Shown here: positions 1-9,301 of the stretch, piece by piece
Numbering within the stretch: the stretch's first letter is position 1
How the letters are laid out: each line of letters begins with the position of its first letter
Origin: Bacilli bacterium
GTDB lineage: Bacteria > Bacillota_I > Bacilli_A > RFN20 > CAG-631
Direction: 5' to 3'
DNA: 62,292 nucleotides
Assembly (NCBI GenBank): GCA_900754115.1
Contig: CAAEBM010000017.1
Coordinates: 1-62,292 of the forward strand
Notes under the pieces: generated by a model
Told to the model about the DNA's origin: nothing
The model's database searches: none
The model's input: the letters and a program-made list of their open reading frames with translations, nothing else
Program-made: the position numbers and the translations under genes

Positions 1-118
1 CTATTTCAAAAAAAATTCATCTTTAAAAATCAATTAAGAGTTCAAGACCTATTTAACCTAAAAATATAGCCTCGATTATAAATCCTATTTTACACCATTT
101 TTGGACAACTCCAACAAC

Positions 119-158
119 TAAAAAAGCCCTAAAATACTTACGTTTTTTAGGGCTTTAA
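119..158 (-). terminator. Intrinsic terminator of tRNA-Ser
   Basis: Inverted repeat with arms AAAAAGCCCTAAAA (121-134) and TTTTTTAGGGCTTT (143-156). On the minus strand the stem is followed by a run of Ts, so it ends the tRNA-Ser transcript. A second small AAAGGC/GCCTTT stem sits at 157-174. Nothing recognisable lies between base 1 and this hairpin. Confidence 0.8.
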
Positions 159-188
159 AGGCAAAATAGCCTTTTAGGCTTTATTAAA

Positions 189-277
189 TGGCGAAGACGG
201 TGGGATTCGAACCCACGTGCCCTTGCGGACAACTTGATTTCGAGTCAAGCTCGTTATAACCACTTCGATACGTCTTC
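189..277 (-). tRNA. tRNA-Ser(CGA)
   Basis: On the minus strand the acceptor arm GAAGACG pairs with CGTCTTC, followed by discriminator G and an encoded CCA. The anticodon arm is CTTGA-CTCGAAA-TCAAG, giving anticodon CGA, which reads UCG. A long variable arm (TTGTCCGCAAGGGCAC region) is typical of class II serine tRNAs, and the T-loop TTCGAATC is intact. It has its own promoter and terminator, so it is a stand-alone tRNA unit divergent from the yfhO gene. Confidence 0.96.
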
Positions 278-309
278 AAATGACGAAATTCTGCTTTTAT
301 AGCAAATTG

Positions 310-338
310 ATTATAAAATGAAATAAAAGGATTTGCAA
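310..338 (-). promoter_or_regulatory. Sigma-A type promoter of tRNA-Ser
   Basis: Minus strand: -35 TTGCAA (333-338), 17-nt spacer, -10 TATAAT (310-315). The predicted start is just upstream of the mature tRNA 5' end at 277. Confidence 0.75.
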
Positions 339-363
339 GTCAAGATTCTAAAAGGTTTATTTA

Positions 364-392
364 TTGAAGTTAAGGAAATAATTTTATATAAT
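364..392 (+). promoter_or_regulatory. Promoter of the yfhO-fhs unit
   Basis: -35 TTGAAG (364-369), 17-nt spacer, -10 TATAAT (387-392), about 20 nt before the ATG at 414. It is back to back with the tRNA-Ser promoter. Confidence 0.7.
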
Positions 393-413
393 ATATAAAA
401 AAGGAAAGAAATC

Positions 414-3400
414 ATGGAAACAAAAGCAGAAAAATGTAAAAGAATTGCTAAAAAAATTTTTTTAAATGAATACTCCGTCATTTTTATGATTTTATTTGGA
501 ATTGGTGTCGGAACCTTTTTATATGCTTTATTAACCAATCATTTTATGCTTCCTATCAATGGAGATTATGTTTTACAAACTTATTCATTTTATGCCAATG
601 GATATGATAAAATGTGGGACTTTTTTAAAACAGGAGAGTTTCCTCTTTTTGATTATTCTAATTTTTTAGGTGCGAATTATATCGGAACAGCAAGTTTTTA
701 TTATTTGTTTAGTCCTTTATTTTATTTGTTGCTGATTTGGCCTAGAGCCTGGTTATATCAAGGAATTTTCTTCCACATGATGTTCAAATATGCGTTAGGC
801 GGACTTCTATTTTATGTATTATTACGAAAATATTTTCATTTAAAAAAATTTACTTCTACAATTGGTGCGATTATTTATAGTTTTTCTGGATGGAATTTGT
901 TTTATATTTGGTTCCATTATAGTGATGTTTCGGCGTTATTTCCTTTAATTTTAATTGGAATCGAACGCTGTTTGCAACAAAGAAAAGGTGGCATTTTAGC
1001 TTTATCTATCTTTTTAATGGGAATTGCCAATTACTTCTTTTTCTTTACTTTTGCTTTATTAGGAGTACTTTATGCTTTATATCGATGGATTTATTTATAT
1101 GGTATAACAAAACGTTTAGGACATAGTGCAAAAGAGCGATGGGGTGTATTAGGACAAGGAATTTTATATTTTATTGCTGGAGGGTTAATGGCTTCAGTAG
1201 TGGTTGTTCCATCTATGGTTGTTGCATTAAATAGTGGACGCGGAGATTCTCAAGCCTTTATTCAATTTTTAAGTTTCTTTTTTAAAGATCCACAACGTTT
1301 AGATTCAGGATTAAAACTTGGTGAATTAAAAGGTATTGAATTTTTCTCTTTATCAAATATAAAAAATCTTTTAAAATTCATTTTTGTTTGGCCACAAAGA
1401 CAATTAAGTGCTACTGAAATAGTCAGCCCTATCCAATCCATTGGATATGTATTTACAGGATTTTTATTTATGAATACAGATGTATGGAGTTCTACAGTTT
1501 TTAGTACTTCTACATTAGATAATACGATTGGAGGATTATTTATTACTACTCCAATCATTATGATGCTAGTTCCTGCTATTATTAAAGGATTTAAAACAAA
1601 ACGTCCATGGACCATATTTGGTATTATTATAGGAATACTAATGCCACTCATTCCTTTTTCTTATTATTTATTCCATGGATTTACCATTATGTATGGACGA
1701 TGGCTTTTATTTATTGTTGCGATTGCCCTAATCTTTATTTTGTGTACTTTTGATCAATTTGATCAAATTAAAAAGAAACATATTTTAATTAACTTTTTAA
1801 TTAATTTATCGTTAGGAATCTTTTTTGTTGTGTATTCCTATCAACACCAAACATTAACGAATGTATTTAAAATTTATGCCATTGTTTTCCAATTCATTTA
1901 TATGGTTGTTGTGTGGTTAATTATTGGCTTTAGTTACATTAAATGGGAATGGTTAAAGAAAATATTGTTTGTAATGGTTGTTGGAGAAGTCGCTATGAGT
2001 GCGATTATTACCGTTGAAATGAAAGGATATGTCTCTTATCAATATTTTATTGGTGGACCAGAAAAAAGAAAAGAACAGACACAAATCATTCAAGATATTC
2101 AAAATGAAGATGATGGTTTTTATCGCATTTATAATGTTTTAGCAACACGGGGAAATGTTAACTTACCTTCTGATTTATCTTATAATGGCGCTTCAGTATT
2201 TAATTCTATTTATAATTTTGAGCAAAAAGAATTTATTGATCGTTCTAGAATGGCTTATGGTGGTTCATGGTCGATGGGCTATCATGAAAAAAGATATTAT
2301 TTTGATCAATTCGTAGGGATTAAATATTATATTGTAGATAAAAGAGATAAAAATAATGACACTTATATTGATGATATTTATGATGGACGAACCAGTTTAC
2401 AAGAAAAGCAGAACACTGATTATCGAATCAATATTCCATTTGGATATGAATTAGTGAAATCATATGAATATTTTGACGTTTATGAAAATAAAAACTTTAT
2501 AGAATTGGGCTATGCTTTAGATGAATACATCCCATGGGATTCTGTTTCTTATCAATCTCAAAGTGGATATATTTATCACAATTATTCAGCCTCAATTTAT
2601 GAAGAATTATATTCAAAAATGGCTATTGTCAATTTAGAGGATTTACAAGATTTTGAAGAAGCAGGATTTGAAAAAAATGAATCATATGTTCGTCAATATT
2701 ATCGAACTAGTTACACAAAATGGAATAAAAAAATTAGTTTAAGAGAAGATTTGGTAGGGTATGATGAAGACCCTGTCACAGGAGAAGTCACTCGGTATCA
2801 AAAAGATTATAATTACATTGATTTTGATTTAAATGATAGTGCCTCTCGTCGATTTGTTTATGATTTTAATAACAATGAAATTACTTCTTCAAAAGTAAAA
2901 GAATGGCTGCCTAAAAATGAACCGTTCTTTCATCAACGATATGATCAATATGGCTTTTTTGGAGATCAACTCATTTATGAATTAAAAGATGGCGAAAGAA
3001 ACGTTTGTGATTTGGCAACCAAAGATAATATTTGTTATATCAATTTGCCATTTAAAATGGGACCTAGAGTCTTGATTAGCCTTTATAACGATGATGTATT
3101 AGTCACTCAAGACGCACATATGGATTTTCATAGTTATAGCAATGAAGAATATGAGTGGAAATATGAAAGAGGTTTTTATGTTGATCAACCAATTAATAAA
3201 ATTGTCATAGAATTTATTAGTGATACTTGGTTAAATAGTTTATATCGTTCTACTTCTACTGGTATTGCAGAAACGATGCTATCTATGAATTTATATTATA
3301 CTTACCAAAACGAAATTGAAAAAACACAAGAAAAATTAAAAGAATACCCGATTACTGATATTGTTTATCATAAAAACGATTTCACTTTTAAAACCAATTA

Positions 3401-3773
3401 TGATAAGAAAAAAATAGTTGTTTTAAGTGTCCCTTATGATGCAGGTTGGTCTTTAACAAGAAAACAAGATAATCAAGAAGAAACAGTTAAAATTTATAAT
3501 CTCAATGGTGGTTTTATTGGATTTATTGCAAAGGATGGAGAGTGGGATTATCAATTGTCTTACCATACACCATACTTAAAAGAAGGATTTACCTTGTCGA
3601 TTGCAGGACTTGCTTTATTAATCGTTGTCTCTATTGTTTATACATTTTTGATTAAACCTGCTCAACCCGTTTTTATTGATCATTTTTTGCCTAAGCAAAA
3701 AAAAGAAAAACAAAAAGTAGTGAAAAAGAAAATTAAAAAGAAGAAAAAGAAGAAAAAAAAGAAAAGGAGATAA
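414..3773 (+). CDS. yfhO: YfhO family membrane glycosyltransferase-like protein
   Basis: The 1119-residue protein has many hydrophobic segments from about residue 20 to 530, a large extracellular part from about 560 to 1050, and a last membrane segment near 1055-1080. This layout, and the N-terminal stretch with INGDY, matches the YfhO family of GT-C-like membrane proteins. In Bacillus and Listeria relatives these decorate lipoteichoic acid or other surface polymers from undecaprenyl-linked sugars; the substrate here is unknown. The start has a GGAAAG site before ATG. The last 27 or so residues are almost all lysine and arginine, a highly basic cytoplasmic tail that I do not associate with the family. 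The next gene, fhs, starts 4 nt downstream, so the two share a transcript. Confidence 0.85.
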   Translation: METKAEKCKRIAKKIFLNEYSVIFMILFGIGVGTFLYALLTNHFMLPINGDYVLQTYSFYANGYDKMWDFFKTGEFPLFDYSNFLGANYIGTASFYYLFSPLFYLLLIWPRAWLYQGIFFHMMFKYALGGLLFYVLLRKYFHLKKFTSTIGAIIYSFSGWNLFYIWFHYSDVSALFPLILIGIERCLQQRKGGILALSIFLMGIANYFFFFTFALLGVLYALYRWIYLYGITKRLGHSAKERWGVLGQGILYFIAGGLMASVVVVPSMVVALNSGRGDSQAFIQFLSFFFKDPQRLDSGLKLGELKGIEFFSLSNIKNLLKFIFVWPQRQLSATEIVSPIQSIGYVFTGFLFMNTDVWSSTVFSTSTLDNTIGGLFITTPIIMMLVPAIIKGFKTKRPWTIFGIIIGILMPLIPFSYYLFHGFTIMYGRWLLFIVAIALIFILCTFDQFDQIKKKHILINFLINLSLGIFFVVYSYQHQTLTNVFKIYAIVFQFIYMVVVWLIIGFSYIKWEWLKKILFVMVVGEVAMSAIITVEMKGYVSYQYFIGGPEKRKEQTQIIQDIQNEDDGFYRIYNVLATRGNVNLPSDLSYNGASVFNSIYNFEQKEFIDRSRMAYGGSWSMGYHEKRYYFDQFVGIKYYIVDKRDKNNDTYIDDIYDGRTSLQEKQNTDYRINIPFGYELVKSYEYFDVYENKNFIELGYALDEYIPWDSVSYQSQSGYIYHNYSASIYEELYSKMAIVNLEDLQDFEEAGFEKNESYVRQYYRTSYTKWNKKISLREDLVGYDEDPVTGEVTRYQKDYNYIDFDLNDSASRRFVYDFNNNEITSSKVKEWLPKNEPFFHQRYDQYGFFGDQLIYELKDGERNVCDLATKDNICYINLPFKMGPRVLISLYNDDVLVTQDAHMDFHSYSNEEYEWKYERGFYVDQPINKIVIEFISDTWLNSLYRSTSTGIAETMLSMNLYYTYQNEIEKTQEKLKEYPITDIVYHKNDFTFKTNYDKKKIVVLSVPYDAGWSLTRKQDNQEETVKIYNLNGGFIGFIAKDGEWDYQLSYHTPYLKEGFTLSIAGLALLIVVSIVYTFLIKPAQPVFIDHFLPKQKKEKQKVVKKKIKKKKKKKKKKRR

Positions 3774-3777
3774 AAAA

Positions 3778-5448
3778 ATGGACGTATTGTCAGATTTAGA
3801 AATTGCAAAAGCAACAAAAATGAAACCCATAAAATGGGTTGCTAAAAAATTAGGATTAAATGAACAAGATTATGAACCTTATGGACACTACAAGGCAAAA
3901 ATTGATTTTTCTGTACTCAACACCAAAAAAGATCATCAAGGGAAAGTGATTTTAGTAACAGCAATTACACCAACTAGTGCAGGAGAAGGAAAAACAACAA
4001 CATGTATTGGTTTGGCGGAATCTTTGTTTGCGATGAAAGAAAATGTGGTGGCGGTACTTCGAGAACCTAGTTTAGGACCTGTAATGGGAATTAAAGGAGG
4101 CGCTGCAGGAGGTGGATATGCTCAAGTTATGCCAATGGATGAAATCAATTTGCATTTTACAGGAGATATTCACGCAATAACAACGGCTAATAATGCCATC
4201 AGTGCATTTATAGATAATCATATTTATCAAGGGAATGAATTACAATTTGATTTAAATCGAATTACATGGAAACGTTGCTTGGATCTAAACGATCGCGCTT
4301 TGAGATTTATTAAAGTTGGACAAGGAACTCCAAAAGATGGTGTAGCAAGATCGGATGGCTTTAATATTTCAGTTGCTAGTGAAATTATGGCTATTTTCTG
4401 TTTAGCCAAAGACTATCAAGATTTAAGAAATAGAATTGATCGTATTGTTGTAGGGTACAATACTTCAAATCAACCGATTACAGTCTCTGATTTAAAAATT
4501 GGTGGAGCCATTACTTTATTATTAAAAGATGCATTTAAACCTAACTTAGTGCAAACTCTAGAAGGAGGACCTGTTTTGATTCATGGTGGTCCTTTTGCCA
4601 ATATTGCTCACGGCTGTAATTCTATTGTTGCCACTAAAATGGGCATCCATTTAGCTGATTATGTAGTGACTGAGGCAGGATTTGGAGCCGATTTAGGTGC
4701 AGAAAAATTTTTAGATATTAAATGTCGAGTGGGAGATATTCATCCAAGTGCAGTTGTTGTTGTGGCGACCATCCGTGCTTTAAAAATGCATGGAGGGGTT
4801 TTAAAAGAACATTTAACTGAAGAGAATGTCAAAGCTTTGTTAAAAGGCGCAAAAAATTTACAAAAACACGTAGAAACAATACAATCTTTTCATTTACCTT
4901 TTGTTGTAGCCATCAATAAATTTCCGACGGATACACAAAAAGAAATTGATGCATTAAAAAGATGGTGTAAAAGACAAGGTTACCCGATTGAATTAAGTGA
5001 TGTTTGGGCAAAAGGTGGGAAAGGTGGTATTAGATTAGCAAAAAAAGTTTTAGAATTGACAAAACAAGAAAACCACTTTTCTTATCTTTATGATTTAAAT
5101 GATTCTATTGAAGAAAAGATTCATAAAATTGCTACAATCGCTTATGGCGCTAAAGGAGTAGAATTCAGCGATTTAGCCAAAGAACAATTAAAACTTTATA
5201 AAGAAAATCATTGGGATAAATTGGCAGTTTGCATTGCCAAAACGCCTGCTTCTTTAACCGATGATCCAAAAATATTAGGAGCACCCAAAGATTTTATCAT
5301 TCATGTAAAAGAAATTCGTCCTTCTATTGGGGCAGGATTTTTAGTGTGCATTACAGGAAATATTATGACTATGCCAGGACTTCCCAAAGAACCCGCTGCT
5401 TTAAAAATGGATTTAGATGAAAATAACCAACCAGTAGGAATATTTTAA
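3778..5448 (+). CDS. fhs: Formate--tetrahydrofolate ligase
   Basis: 556 residues, the usual length. It makes 10-formyl-THF from formate, THF and ATP in the cytoplasm, feeding purine and fMet synthesis. The ATP-binding loop TPTSAGEGKTTT lies at about residues 64-75, followed by REPSLGPVMGIKGGAAGGG, which is diagnostic. The C-terminal part ends in the conserved MPGLPKEPAA region. The start codon follows GGAGATAAAAAA, 4 nt after the yfhO stop. The pairing with yfhO looks like simple read-through rather than a functional link. No other folate genes are near. Confidence 0.97.
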   Translation: MDVLSDLEIAKATKMKPIKWVAKKLGLNEQDYEPYGHYKAKIDFSVLNTKKDHQGKVILVTAITPTSAGEGKTTTCIGLAESLFAMKENVVAVLREPSLGPVMGIKGGAAGGGYAQVMPMDEINLHFTGDIHAITTANNAISAFIDNHIYQGNELQFDLNRITWKRCLDLNDRALRFIKVGQGTPKDGVARSDGFNISVASEIMAIFCLAKDYQDLRNRIDRIVVGYNTSNQPITVSDLKIGGAITLLLKDAFKPNLVQTLEGGPVLIHGGPFANIAHGCNSIVATKMGIHLADYVVTEAGFGADLGAEKFLDIKCRVGDIHPSAVVVVATIRALKMHGGVLKEHLTEENVKALLKGAKNLQKHVETIQSFHLPFVVAINKFPTDTQKEIDALKRWCKRQGYPIELSDVWAKGGKGGIRLAKKVLELTKQENHFSYLYDLNDSIEEKIHKIATIAYGAKGVEFSDLAKEQLKLYKENHWDKLAVCIAKTPASLTDDPKILGAPKDFIIHVKEIRPSIGAGFLVCITGNIMTMPGLPKEPAALKMDLDENNQPVGIF

Positions 5449-5504
5449 AAAAAACGAATAAAGATTCCAAAAAGGCACAAATTAATTCATGGGAGGAGTT
5501 TTCT

Positions 5505-5801
5505 ATGTCTAAATTAAAGTGCAATGAAAGGGAATGTAAACATAATCATTTTTGTATTTGCAACAAACAATGTATTGTTTTAGATGATGATGCAGTTTGT
5601 TGTAGTTTTCAAAAAAGACAACCAACAGATACAAAATTTAGTTATGAATTAGGTGGAGACATTACACCTTCTTATTCCGATATGGAAACAGCCATTAGTT
5701 GTAATGATTTATCTTGCTTCTATAATAAAGATTGTTATTGTAAAGCAAGTGATGTTAAAATTGATTGCGACGCATGGTGTGAAACATATCGAAGAAAGTA
5801 A
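5505..5801 (+). CDS. Small cysteine-rich DUF1540 protein (two domains)
   Basis: 98 residues with 14 cysteines in two repeats (about residues 4-34 and 65-95). Each follows the DUF1540 pattern: a Cys, then C-x(4)-C-x(5)-C spacing, and a hydrophobic strand ending in a Cys. The domain is presumed to bind metal or form a compact Cys cluster; no function is established. It is common in Clostridia and Bacilli, often in spore formers. A strong GGGAGGAG site precedes the ATG. It lies 56 nt after fhs and is closed by a bidirectional terminator. Confidence 0.8.
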   Translation: MSKLKCNERECKHNHFCICNKQCIVLDDDAVCCSFQKRQPTDTKFSYELGGDITPSYSDMETAISCNDLSCFYNKDCYCKASDVKIDCDAWCETYRRK

Positions 5802-5808
5802 GGAATAT

Positions 5809-5839
5809 AAAAAAATGGTATGCTAGGTACCATTTTTTT
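5809..5839. terminator. Bidirectional terminator
   Basis: AAAAAATGGTA and TACCATTTTTT arms around a 7-8 nt loop. It serves the DUF1540 gene on plus and the two-component operon on minus, whose last stop codon at 5838 touches the hairpin. Confidence 0.8.
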
Positions 5840-6218
5840 ATTCTTTTAATAATTCGTTTGCTAACTCAATGATTTCTTGTTTGTATTTTTCTTTATAATA
5901 AACGATTAATTTTGTATGCAAAAACACATTGCCTACCATTCCAACAATGCCTATTAAAGCAAAAGGGATTCCACAATACCACAAAGATTTCCACTCTAAA
6001 AAGAAAGTCATTCCTAGTCCAAAAAGTAAAATTGCTGCAATTCCTAACGATAGACTAATCATAGTAGGAGTATTTTCAACTTTATGGTTTAATTGTCGCA
6101 AACGCTCTAATTTCCTTTCTTTTTCACTTTTAGGTAAATATTGTTGTTGGATTGATTTTATCTCTTCTTTTTCTTTTACTGAAAAAGCTTCATATTCATA
6201 TTCAAATTTATCCGTCAT
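5838..6218 (-). CDS. Two-helix membrane protein at the end of a two-component operon
   Basis: 126 residues: a charged N-terminal half with coiled-coil character (about 1-48), two membrane helices (about 53-72 and 80-100), and a charged C-terminus ending in IIELANELLKE. Its ATG overlaps the kinase stop (ATGA at 6215-6218), so translation is coupled. It resembles the 116-residue protein at 8951-9301: both have the helix pair with GLGM or GFGM and the same C-terminal pattern. Function unknown. Position suggests an accessory or output of the kinase/regulator pair. Confidence 0.75.
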   Translation of the reverse strand: MTDKFEYEYEAFSVKEKEEIKSIQQQYLPKSEKERKLERLRQLNHKVENTPTMISLSLGIAAILLFGLGMTFFLEWKSLWYCGIPFALIGIVGMVGNVFLHTKLIVYYKEKYKQEIIELANELLKE

Positions 6219-7249
6219 AGGATGACCTCCTTAATTGTTATAATAAAAGTTGTTCCAATGTTTTTTTCGCTTTGAACGGTAATTTTACCACCTAAAATAT
6301 CAATTACTTTTTTTACAAGTGCTAAGCCTAGACCATTTCCTTCTTTTTGATGTGAAGTATCGCCTTGATAAAATTTATCAAAAATATGTTTGCCTGTATT
6401 CGTGTCCATTCCACAACCGGTATCTTGAAATGCAATAATAAAGGTATCATCGATTTTCTTTAAAGAAACAAATATTTTGCCTTCTTGTCGATTAAATTTG
6501 ATAGCATTACTCATTAAATTGTTAAACACGATTTCTAAATAACTTTTTTCACTATGAATACATAGATCTTCTTGGATATCACATTGCAAATCTATTTGTT
6601 TTTTTTCGATTAAATCTTCAAAATTTAATATTTGTGATCCTAAAAGATGGCTCAAATTAAAAAAAGTGATATCTGGTAATAAATTTTGGTTTTCTAATTT
6701 ATTTAAACGTAATATGTTAGTAATGAGTTGATTTAATTTTTGACAATTTTGTTGCAAGACATCTAAATAATGGTCCCGTTGTTGCTTTGTTAAAGCAGGA
6801 TTTTGCAAAGTTTTAGCATAATTTGAAAGAACCATCAAAGGAGTTTTAAACTCATGAGAAAGATTTGCTATAAAGTCAGTTTTTAATATTTCATTTTTTG
6901 ATAATTCTTCTGCCATGTGATTCAAGTCGCTTTTTATGTAATCGAATTCATCAAAATCATCATAATTATGACGATAAGTAAGTTGAATATTAAAATTACC
7001 ATGTGCCATTTGTTTGGTAGCTTGTAAAATTTCTTTTAATGGTTTTTCAGTTGCATATTTTCTTCTTAATTGCTCGATAAAAATACATAAAATTGTGTTT
7101 AATAGGATGACAAATAAAAGAAAAAGTGCAATTTGCCAATCTTTTTTACTATCAATGGAAGAATAAACTAAAACAGCTATTGAAACATTGAAAGTAGAAA
7201 TTAAAAAAAATCCAATAAAACCAAAGAAAATACTTTTCCACTTTTTCAT
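6215..7249 (-). CDS. Sensor histidine kinase
   Basis: 344 residues. Two membrane helices (about 8-29 and 39-58) are separated by only a short loop, so there is almost no extracellular sensor domain, as in intramembrane-sensing kinases. A HAMP-like linker follows (about 60-118). The HisKA motif NLSHEFKTPL has the phospho-acceptor His at residue 132. The HATPase domain shows an N box (NNLMSNAIKFN), DTGCGMD and GNGLGLALV. The ATG overlaps the stop of the response regulator by 4 nt. The operon also has an integral membrane protein upstream, a possible signal source. No cognate ABC transporter is present, unlike BceS-type systems. Confidence 0.92.
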   Translation of the reverse strand: MKKWKSIFFGFIGFFLISTFNVSIAVLVYSSIDSKKDWQIALFLLFVILLNTILCIFIEQLRRKYATEKPLKEILQATKQMAHGNFNIQLTYRHNYDDFDEFDYIKSDLNHMAEELSKNEILKTDFIANLSHEFKTPLMVLSNYAKTLQNPALTKQQRDHYLDVLQQNCQKLNQLITNILRLNKLENQNLLPDITFFNLSHLLGSQILNFEDLIEKKQIDLQCDIQEDLCIHSEKSYLEIVFNNLMSNAIKFNRQEGKIFVSLKKIDDTFIIAFQDTGCGMDTNTGKHIFDKFYQGDTSHQKEGNGLGLALVKKVIDILGGKITVQSEKNIGTTFIITIKEVIL

Positions 7250-7917
7250 TTTAATACCGCCTTATATCCTAAACCATGGACAGTTTGGATTTCAAAACCA
7301 TTGCAATTTTTTGTTTTTTCTCTTATTTTTGCCATATACACATCAACAGTTCGACTCGTTGCACTGGTGTCAAAATCCCAGAACTTTTCCATTAATTGTC
7401 CCCGAGAAAAAGTTTTTTTCATATAAGTTAAAAGATAAAACAAAATATCAAATTCCCTTGTTGTCAAGGCGATTTCTTCATTATCTATAGAAGCAATTCT
7501 TTCTTCTTGATTCATTGTAAAATTACCAATTTGAATTTCTTTTTGGCTATTTATTTTTAATCGTCTTGCGATTGCTTGAATTTTTAAAACTAATTCGTCA
7601 AAATCAAAAGGTTTAGTGATGTAATCATCAATTCCTAATTGATAACCAATTTGTTTAGAAGGTTTATCATCTCGTACACTCATTAATAAAATAGGAATTT
7701 CTTTATTCCAAGATCGAATTTGTTTAGCAAGTTCAAATCCGTCACAAAGAGGCATCATGATATCGCTAATAACAAAATCAATTTTCTCTGTTTCTAAAAT
7801 TTTTAAAGCATCTAAACCATTGTATGCTGAAAAGACAAAAAAATCTTTGCTTTTTAAATGAGCACTGACAATAAAGTTTAAATCTTTGTCATCTTCTACA
7901 AATAATATTTTTAACAT
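7246..7917 (-). CDS. OmpR-family response regulator
   Basis: 223 residues. The receiver domain (1-115) has acidic pocket E8-D9-D10, phospho-acceptor Asp52 (SDIMMP) and the conserved Lys in ITKPF. The C-terminal winged helix carries LTTREFDILFYL and SRTVDVYMAKIREK, typical of OmpR/PhoB DNA-binding domains. Its start overlaps the upstream membrane-protein stop by 7 nt and its TGA stop overlaps the kinase ATG. It is the partner of the kinase at 6215-7249; target promoters are not identified. Confidence 0.94.
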   Translation of the reverse strand: MLKILFVEDDKDLNFIVSAHLKSKDFFVFSAYNGLDALKILETEKIDFVISDIMMPLCDGFELAKQIRSWNKEIPILLMSVRDDKPSKQIGYQLGIDDYITKPFDFDELVLKIQAIARRLKINSQKEIQIGNFTMNQEERIASIDNEEIALTTREFDILFYLLTYMKKTFSRGQLMEKFWDFDTSATSRTVDVYMAKIREKTKNCNGFEIQTVHGLGYKAVLK

Positions 7918-8879
7918 TCATTGTCCTCCTCACATTTAATTTTTTGAAAGCCTAAGCTTTCCATTTTAGTGTCTAATTTTTGAATAAGAGATGCATTTTT
8001 AAAATAAAAAATGAAGGCACCAATAGCATAAGGGAAAATAAGAATTTCTGATAAAATAATTACAATCACTAGTAAAAATTTATTCCAAGAACGCAATGGA
8101 CTCTTTTGTTTGATAATATGTCCATCTAAAATGTTATCACAAAACGTTGCTTTATAAAAATAGTTTCCATAAAATTTACTAAAAGTCAGCTGAATCAGCA
8201 TTTCTTGATTTTGCTGATGTGAACTGTTTTGTATCAATTGGTAGCAATTATGCTCTTTATCAACGATACTAATTTTTGGAGCAATTAATATGAATATTCC
8301 GACTAAAACGATAATTAATCCAACAATAATACCAAAAAGGCCACTGACTTTAGTTGTATCGCTTTCACTTGAAAAGGAAGTAATGGCAACTTCTGTTAAA
8401 ACCATTGCAGTTAAAGCTGAGCAAAGATTAATTAATTTTATATTGCGGTAATAATGACCTTTACCATAGGATTTAAAACAGCCATAAATTGCGATTCCCA
8501 TTTCCACAAAAGATACAAAGGCAATGCTTATGGCTAAAAAAGCACTATAGGTCATTGGCTGAATAGAACTATAAATTAATCTTCCCATATAAATACCATA
8601 TTGTAAACCAGCAAGAATTAAAAAATATCCAATCATGCGATTTCGATAAGTAAAACTTTTCTTTTGAAAAGAAGTCACTCCTAAATAGCACTCCATTTTA
8701 GCAATCATCATAAAGAGGTTAATGACACCAGCAACAAAGAAAAAAACACCTTCAAAAATAGCTAAAATAAATTTTAAAACTGCAAGTAATCCATTCGACA
8801 AAATGGAAAATTTAGTCATGAAAATAGTTCTTTTTTCAAAAGACATCGATTTATATTTTTGAATCATTCTTTTTATCAT
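7911..8879 (-). CDS. Multi-TM membrane protein of unknown function, first gene of the two-component operon
   Basis: 322 residues with about seven hydrophobic segments: roughly 25-60 (two), 82-102, 110-132, 148-165, 178-200 and 268-292. A soluble section at about 205-260 contains a Cys and several aromatic residues. The start has GGTGAACT before ATG. I do not recognise the family. The helices at 25-60 faintly resemble a cation-efflux fold, but the metal-binding signature is not evident, so I make no functional call. Translational coupling to the response regulator suggests it is sensed by, or modulates, the kinase. Confidence 0.7.
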   Translation of the reverse strand: MIKRMIQKYKSMSFEKRTIFMTKFSILSNGLLAVLKFILAIFEGVFFFVAGVINLFMMIAKMECYLGVTSFQKKSFTYRNRMIGYFLILAGLQYGIYMGRLIYSSIQPMTYSAFLAISIAFVSFVEMGIAIYGCFKSYGKGHYYRNIKLINLCSALTAMVLTEVAITSFSSESDTTKVSGLFGIIVGLIIVLVGIFILIAPKISIVDKEHNCYQLIQNSSHQQNQEMLIQLTFSKFYGNYFYKATFCDNILDGHIIKQKSPLRSWNKFLLVIVIILSEILIFPYAIGAFIFYFKNASLIQKLDTKMESLGFQKIKCEEDNEC

Positions 8880-8926
8880 AGTTCACCTATATTTATCATA
8901 TAATAGTATTTTAAAAAAAGCAAAAG

Positions 8927-8953
8927 AAAGAGATTGTTTTTCAATCTCTTTTA
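8927..8953 (-). terminator. Terminator of the 8951-9301 gene
   Basis: AAAGAGATTG (8927-8936) and CAATCTCTTT (8942-8951) with a 5-nt loop. On the minus strand the stem is followed by CTTTT. It separates the small gene from the two-component operon downstream. Confidence 0.65.
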
Positions 8954-9301
8954 CTCATGTAATAATTCTTGGCTTAAATTTTTAATTTGATTAGCGTATT
9001 TTTCTTTATCTTTTTTCCAAATATTTTTAAAAATAACATAATTTAGACTAATCATTAAAATTCCAACTACACCAACAACAATTCCTAACCACATGAGTTG
9101 AGGTAAAATTACTTTCATGGCAACACACATTCCAAAACCTAAAATTAAAGTTCCTATAGTGCCAAAAACATAAGCAAAGATGTGTGCTTTTCTTTTTGCC
9201 TTTTTATCCAAGGCTTTTAATTCATCTAATTTTGAGGATGTTTTTTGAGTTGTGTACTTCTTTAAAGTTTCTTCTACATATTTTTTTTCATTTTCATTCA
9301 T
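8951..9301 (-). CDS. Two-helix membrane protein, paralogue of the 5838-6218 product
   Basis: 116 residues: charged helical N-terminus (about 1-40), two membrane helices (about 42-62 and 69-92), and a charged C-terminal helix ending IKNLSQELLHE. The helix pair contains GFGMC where the 5838 protein has GLGMT, and the C-terminal helices align. An AGGAGAGATATC-type site precedes the ATG. It sits just upstream of the two-component operon behind its own terminator, so the two paralogues flank the operon and may both belong to its regulon. Function unknown. Confidence 0.72.
   Translation of the reverse strand: MNENEKKYVEETLKKYTTQKTSSKLDELKALDKKAKRKAHIFAYVFGTIGTLILGFGMCVAMKVILPQLMWLGIVVGVVGILMISLNYVIFKNIWKKDKEKYANQIKNLSQELLHE

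Noticed and set aside
1262..1651. Minus-strand frame of 129 codons inside yfhO.
   Set aside because: Shadow of the plus-strand gene with no ribosome site or recognisable family.
6215..7917. An alternative genetic code with TGA as Trp, as in Mycoplasma.
   Set aside because: TGA ends several genes at ATGA overlaps, while all Trp codons seen are TGG.
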